The translations under genes were made by a program, and so were the position numbers. Shown piece after piece: positions 61,066 to 64,000 of a DNA stretch of 64,000 nucleotides. How positions within the stretch are numbered: position 1 is the first letter of the stretch; every line of letters begins with the position of its first letter. The stretch is from Consotaella aegiceratis (GTDB taxonomy: Bacteria > Pseudomonadota > Alphaproteobacteria > Rhizobiales > Rhizobiaceae): the NCBI RefSeq assembly GCF_036541425.1, contig NZ_JAZHFT010000006.1:62001-126000 (forward strand), read 5' to 3'. The notes under the pieces are model-generated. The model made no database searches. It saw only the letters and a list, made by a program, of their open reading frames with translations, and was not told the origin of the DNA.

Positions 61066-63240
61066 ATGGCCGAGCCTTCGCATGCCGCCGCGCCGAACGA
61101 CGATGCATTGGACGAAACCCTGCGCAAGTTCGATCGGGAAAGCGATGTCCGCGATCAGCTGCCGCGGTCCGTGACGCTCGTGGTCACGGTGGTCGCCGTC
61201 CTGCTCGGCCTCTTCCATCTCTATACGTCCTTCGCCGGCCCGCTGGTCGACATCCAGCAGCGTTCGATCCACCTTTTCACGCTGCTAGCCATGGCGTTCG
61301 TGCTCTATCCGACGACACGGCGCAGCCGTCGCGACCGGCTGTCGGTGGTCGATGCCGGGCTGGCGCTGCTGGCCGTCGCCGTCGGGCTTTATCTGATCGC
61401 CTCCACCGACAGGATCGTCGCCTCGGGCGGACGCATCACCGGCTTCGATGCCGCGGTCGGCGCGGTGGCGCTGGTTCTGGTGATCGACGCTGGCCGCCGC
61501 GTCACCGGCTGGGGCCTGACCGCGCTCGCCCTCGCTTTCCTCGTCTACGGCTTCTGGGCCAAGCTCTCGTTCTATCCGCAGCTCAACGAGCGCATCGTGC
61601 TCGCCACGATCAGGCAGGTGATGTCCCACCTCGTCTTCATCACCGAGGGCATTCTGGGCACGGCGGTGGGCGTGTCGGCGAGCTACATCATCCTGTTCAT
61701 CCTGTTCGGCGCGTTTCTGGGCAAGTCCGGCCTGGGGCAGCTCTTCAACGACCTGGCTCTGGCGGTGGCGGGCCATTCGCGCGGCGGTCCGGCCAAGGTG
61801 GCGGTGATCGCCAGCGGTTTTCTCGGTTCGATCAACGGGTCGGCCATCGCCAACGTCGTCACCACCGGCGCCTTCACCATCCCGCTGATGAAGCGCACCG
61901 GGTACAATTCCAACTTCGCCGGCGCGGTGGAGGCCTCGGCCAGCGTCGGCGGCCAGATCATGCCGCCGATCATGGGCGCGGCCGCCTTCATCATGGCCGA
62001 GGTTCTGGCCGTTCCCTATACGAAGGTGGTGCTGGCCGGCATCATCCCGGCCCTGCTCTACTATCTCGGCGTCCTCTTCCAGGTTCATCTCAGGGCGCTT
62101 CGCAACGGCCTCGAAGGCATTCCGCGCTCGGAGCTGACGCCGGTCGCACGGGTGATGGCCCTGCGCGGCCACTTGCTGGTCCCCATGGCGGTGCTGTTAT
62201 GGCTGCTGTTCGAAGGACGCGCTCCGTTCTTCGCCGCCTTCTGGTCGATCGCGGCGACCGTTCTCATCTGCGGCACGCCGGGCGTCGTCGCCACGCTGGG
62301 CGTCGTCCTGTCGCTGCTGATCGTCGAGCCGCAGATCGCCGCCTGGGTGGCCGGTCGCGCCGTCCCGTCCCTGCCGCACACTCGCCTGGTGCTGTTCGGC
62401 GTCGTGCTGGTGCCGATCCTCGTCAACATCGCGCGCCGCCGGATCGGGCCGATGGCCGAGACGATGGCGTTCCGGGATTGCCGCGACGCCACGGTCGAGG
62501 GTGTGCGCAGCGCCATTCCCGTGGCGGTGGCCTGCGGCGCCGTGGGCATCATCGTCGGCATCGCCACACTCACCGGCATCGCACTGGAAGCCGCCGACGA
62601 GGTGGTACGCCTCGGCCAGCTCATTTCGGTTCCCTTGCTGCAGCTGGTCGTCACGCTGGTCCTGACCATGATCGCCTCGATCGTCCTCGGCATGGGCCTG
62701 CCGAGCATCCCGACCTACATCATCACCTCGACCATGGCGGCGCCGATCCTGTTGAACCTGCCGCTGTTCCGCGATCTCGCCGGCTCGAACGACACGGCGA
62801 TCTTCGTCGCCCACATGTTCGTCTTCTATTTCGGCATCTTCGCCAATCTGACGCCGCCGGTGGCGCTCGCGGCCTATGCGGGGGCGGGTATTGCCGGCGG
62901 CTCGCCCAATGCCACGGGCTGGCAGTCGATGAAGCTCGCGGTGGCCGGCTTCGTGGTGCCCTACATGTTCGTCTTCGCCCACGCCATGCTGATGATCGAC
63001 GTCACCGTTCTGCGCGTCGCCTGGGTGGCGGCGACCGGTGTGGTCGGGGTAGGCCTCCTCGCCATCGCTGTCGAGGGATATTTCCGTCACCCGCTGCCGC
63101 TGTGGGAGCGTGGCCTTGCGCTGATCGGCGCTTTGGCGCTGATCTTTCCGGGCGCGGTGACCGATGCGGTTGGGGCAGCCGTCGTGGTGGTGCTGATCGT
63201 GCTGGGAAGTGCCGGCCGGCGCGTGGTGCCGATTTCCTAG
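61066..63240 (+). CDS. TRAP transporter fused 4TM/12TM permease
   Basis: A 724-residue membrane protein with many hydrophobic helices. The N-terminal quarter corresponds to DctQ-type small helices, and the rest to the DctM permease with HSRGGPAKVAVIASGFLGSI, SGFLGSINGSAIANVVTTGA and IMPPIMGAAAFIMAEVL. This fused layout is usual in TAXI-TRAP systems, which are sodium-driven importers needing no ATP. It is 24 bases after the DUF1850 gene. Confidence 0.95.
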   Translation: MAEPSHAAAPNDDALDETLRKFDRESDVRDQLPRSVTLVVTVVAVLLGLFHLYTSFAGPLVDIQQRSIHLFTLLAMAFVLYPTTRRSRRDRLSVVDAGLALLAVAVGLYLIASTDRIVASGGRITGFDAAVGAVALVLVIDAGRRVTGWGLTALALAFLVYGFWAKLSFYPQLNERIVLATIRQVMSHLVFITEGILGTAVGVSASYIILFILFGAFLGKSGLGQLFNDLALAVAGHSRGGPAKVAVIASGFLGSINGSAIANVVTTGAFTIPLMKRTGYNSNFAGAVEASASVGGQIMPPIMGAAAFIMAEVLAVPYTKVVLAGIIPALLYYLGVLFQVHLRALRNGLEGIPRSELTPVARVMALRGHLLVPMAVLLWLLFEGRAPFFAAFWSIAATVLICGTPGVVATLGVVLSLLIVEPQIAAWVAGRAVPSLPHTRLVLFGVVLVPILVNIARRRIGPMAETMAFRDCRDATVEGVRSAIPVAVACGAVGIIVGIATLTGIALEAADEVVRLGQLISVPLLQLVVTLVLTMIASIVLGMGLPSIPTYIITSTMAAPILLNLPLFRDLAGSNDTAIFVAHMFVFYFGIFANLTPPVALAAYAGAGIAGGSPNATGWQSMKLAVAGFVVPYMFVFAHAMLMIDVTVLRVAWVAATGVVGVGLLAIAVEGYFRHPLPLWERGLALIGALALIFPGAVTDAVGAAVVVVLIVLGSAGRRVVPIS

Positions 63241-63248
63241 GGAACAGT

Positions 63249-63548
63249 ATGCGAAGGGCCATGAAGCGAGGATTGGCGCTGGGTCTTCTGGTCGCCGCAG
63301 TTGTCGAACCGGCCGGATCGGTCGGAGCAGGCGCATCGCCGGACGCGGGGCCGACGGAGTGGAATCGCGCCACGCTGAAATTGGCGCAACGTCAAAGCTG
63401 CAAGACCGTGTCGAGCTGCCGCGAAGCCGTGATCCTATGGTGTGGCGGCTATCGCAGAGCCGACGGCGACCATGACGGCATCCCTTGCGAAAACGTCTGC
63501 AGCTCCAGAGAGGAAGTCGACCGCATTCGGGCGGATATCGGCTGCTGA
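63249..63548 (+). CDS. secreted Excalibur calcium-binding domain protein
   Basis: A 99-residue exported protein: a signal peptide of about 25 residues and a C-terminal Excalibur domain with the calcium loop in RADGDHDGIPCENVC. Six cysteines in the body (QSCKTVSSC, LWCGG, PCENVCSS) could form disulfides. AGGGAA lies before ATG 63249. It follows the TRAP permease by eight bases and may be co-transcribed, though no functional link is evident. Confidence 0.85.
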   Translation: MRRAMKRGLALGLLVAAVVEPAGSVGAGASPDAGPTEWNRATLKLAQRQSCKTVSSCREAVILWCGGYRRADGDHDGIPCENVCSSREEVDRIRADIGC

Positions 63549-63671
63549 TCGGCCGTTGTTCGAACCGTCACAGGATCGTCGCTCGATCAGTTCATTTGAC
63601 AAGGCTGCGCAGAAACGCCACCTCGAAGACGCGGCTCGGCGGCTGCTGCAAATGATGGTGGACATCCGGCA

Positions 63672-64000
63672 ATGACTATCGAGGCTTCTCTCACCGACTC
63701 CGAGGCGGCGCCCGCGCCGCGACATCATACCGTGGGCGTCCCCGTCGGCGATGTCCTGGTGGGTGGCGGCGCACCGGTCGTCGTCCAGTCGATGACCAAC
63801 ACCGACACCGCCGACGCCGATGCCACGGTCGCCCAGGTCGCCGCCCTGGCGCAGGCGGGCTCCGAGATCGTGCGCATCACCGTCGACCGGGACGAATCGG
63901 CGGCCGCCGTGCCCCGGATCCGCGAACGTCTGGACCGGCTTGGAATCACCGTGCCGCTGGTCGGAGACTTCCACTATATCGGCCACAAGCTGCTTGCCGA
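63672..64000 (+). CDS. ispG: 4-hydroxy-3-methylbut-2-enyl diphosphate synthase IspG (3' end missing)
   Basis: The first 109 codons of IspG (GcpE), an iron-sulfur enzyme of the non-mevalonate isoprenoid pathway. The N-terminal phrase APVVVQSMTNTDTADADATV is diagnostic, followed by AGSEIVRITVDRDESAAAV and VGDFHYIGHKL. The frame is still open at the window end. Its ATG overlaps the stop of a short upstream frame by four bases. Confidence 0.96.
   Translation, partial: MTIEASLTDSEAAPAPRHHTVGVPVGDVLVGGGAPVVVQSMTNTDTADADATVAQVAALAQAGSEIVRITVDRDESAAAVPRIRERLDRLGITVPLVGDFHYIGHKLLA

Noticed and set aside
1..64000. CRISPR arrays, rRNA, tRNA, insertion sequences and prophage genes
   Set aside because: I looked for spaced repeats, rRNA and tRNA cores, transposase-like frames with terminal repeats, and phage structural genes in the gaps and found none.

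Overview
This 64 kb window is a GC-rich alphaproteobacterial chromosome segment, most likely order Hyphomicrobiales (Rhizobiales). The evidence is gene order: leuS-lptE-holA beside parB-parA-rsmG-mnmG-mnmE-rho-hemE, then maf-aroE-coaE-dnaQ, secB-fxsA-timA-mltA-smr-xre, and a his cluster (hisB, DUF2628, hisH, hisA, hisF, hisE, coaA) with hslU and hslV on either side. I cannot name the genus. I see no rRNA, tRNA, CRISPR array, insertion sequence or prophage.

Layout. (1) 1-12.7 kb is carbohydrate and peptide uptake: the tail of one Opp/Dpp-type ABC system, an AraC regulator, then a six-gene operon resembling the rhizobial agp/melA alpha-galactoside locus (GH4 enzyme, large binding protein, two permeases, fused double ATPase, MelA). 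(2) 12.9-30.4 kb holds housekeeping genes for translation, tRNA modification, chromosome partition, transcription termination and haem; from parB to hemE nearly all lie on the minus strand. (3) 30.37-30.90 kb, between hemE and maf, is the best candidate for the chromosomal replication origin; gene direction flips there and DnaA-box-like words cluster in it. (4) 30.9-40 kb holds maf, aroE, coaE, dnaQ, secB and envelope genes. (5) 40-51 kb is more variable: a MarR/membrane-protein pair with palindromic operators, a broken receptor gene, cardiolipin synthase, a sugar dehydrogenase, hslU, a LuxR solo and a chemoreceptor. (6) 51-58.5 kb is coaA, the his genes and hslV. (7) 58.5-64 kb holds a DUF72 gene, a TAXI-TRAP transporter operon, an Excalibur protein and the start of ispG.

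Four parS-like 16-mers (9.8, 20.6, 23.4 and 54.2 kb) surround parAB and the putative origin, so the window looks like the centromere and origin domain of the chromosome, with a sugar-uptake island on one flank and a his/hsl/TRAP block on the other. I found no clearly new multi-gene system. The most useful leads are the origin and parS layout, the two differently typed GH4 enzymes around one transporter, the LuxR solo with altered ligand-pocket residues, the hisF-like leader ORF and the AT-rich orphan ORF inside the his cluster.
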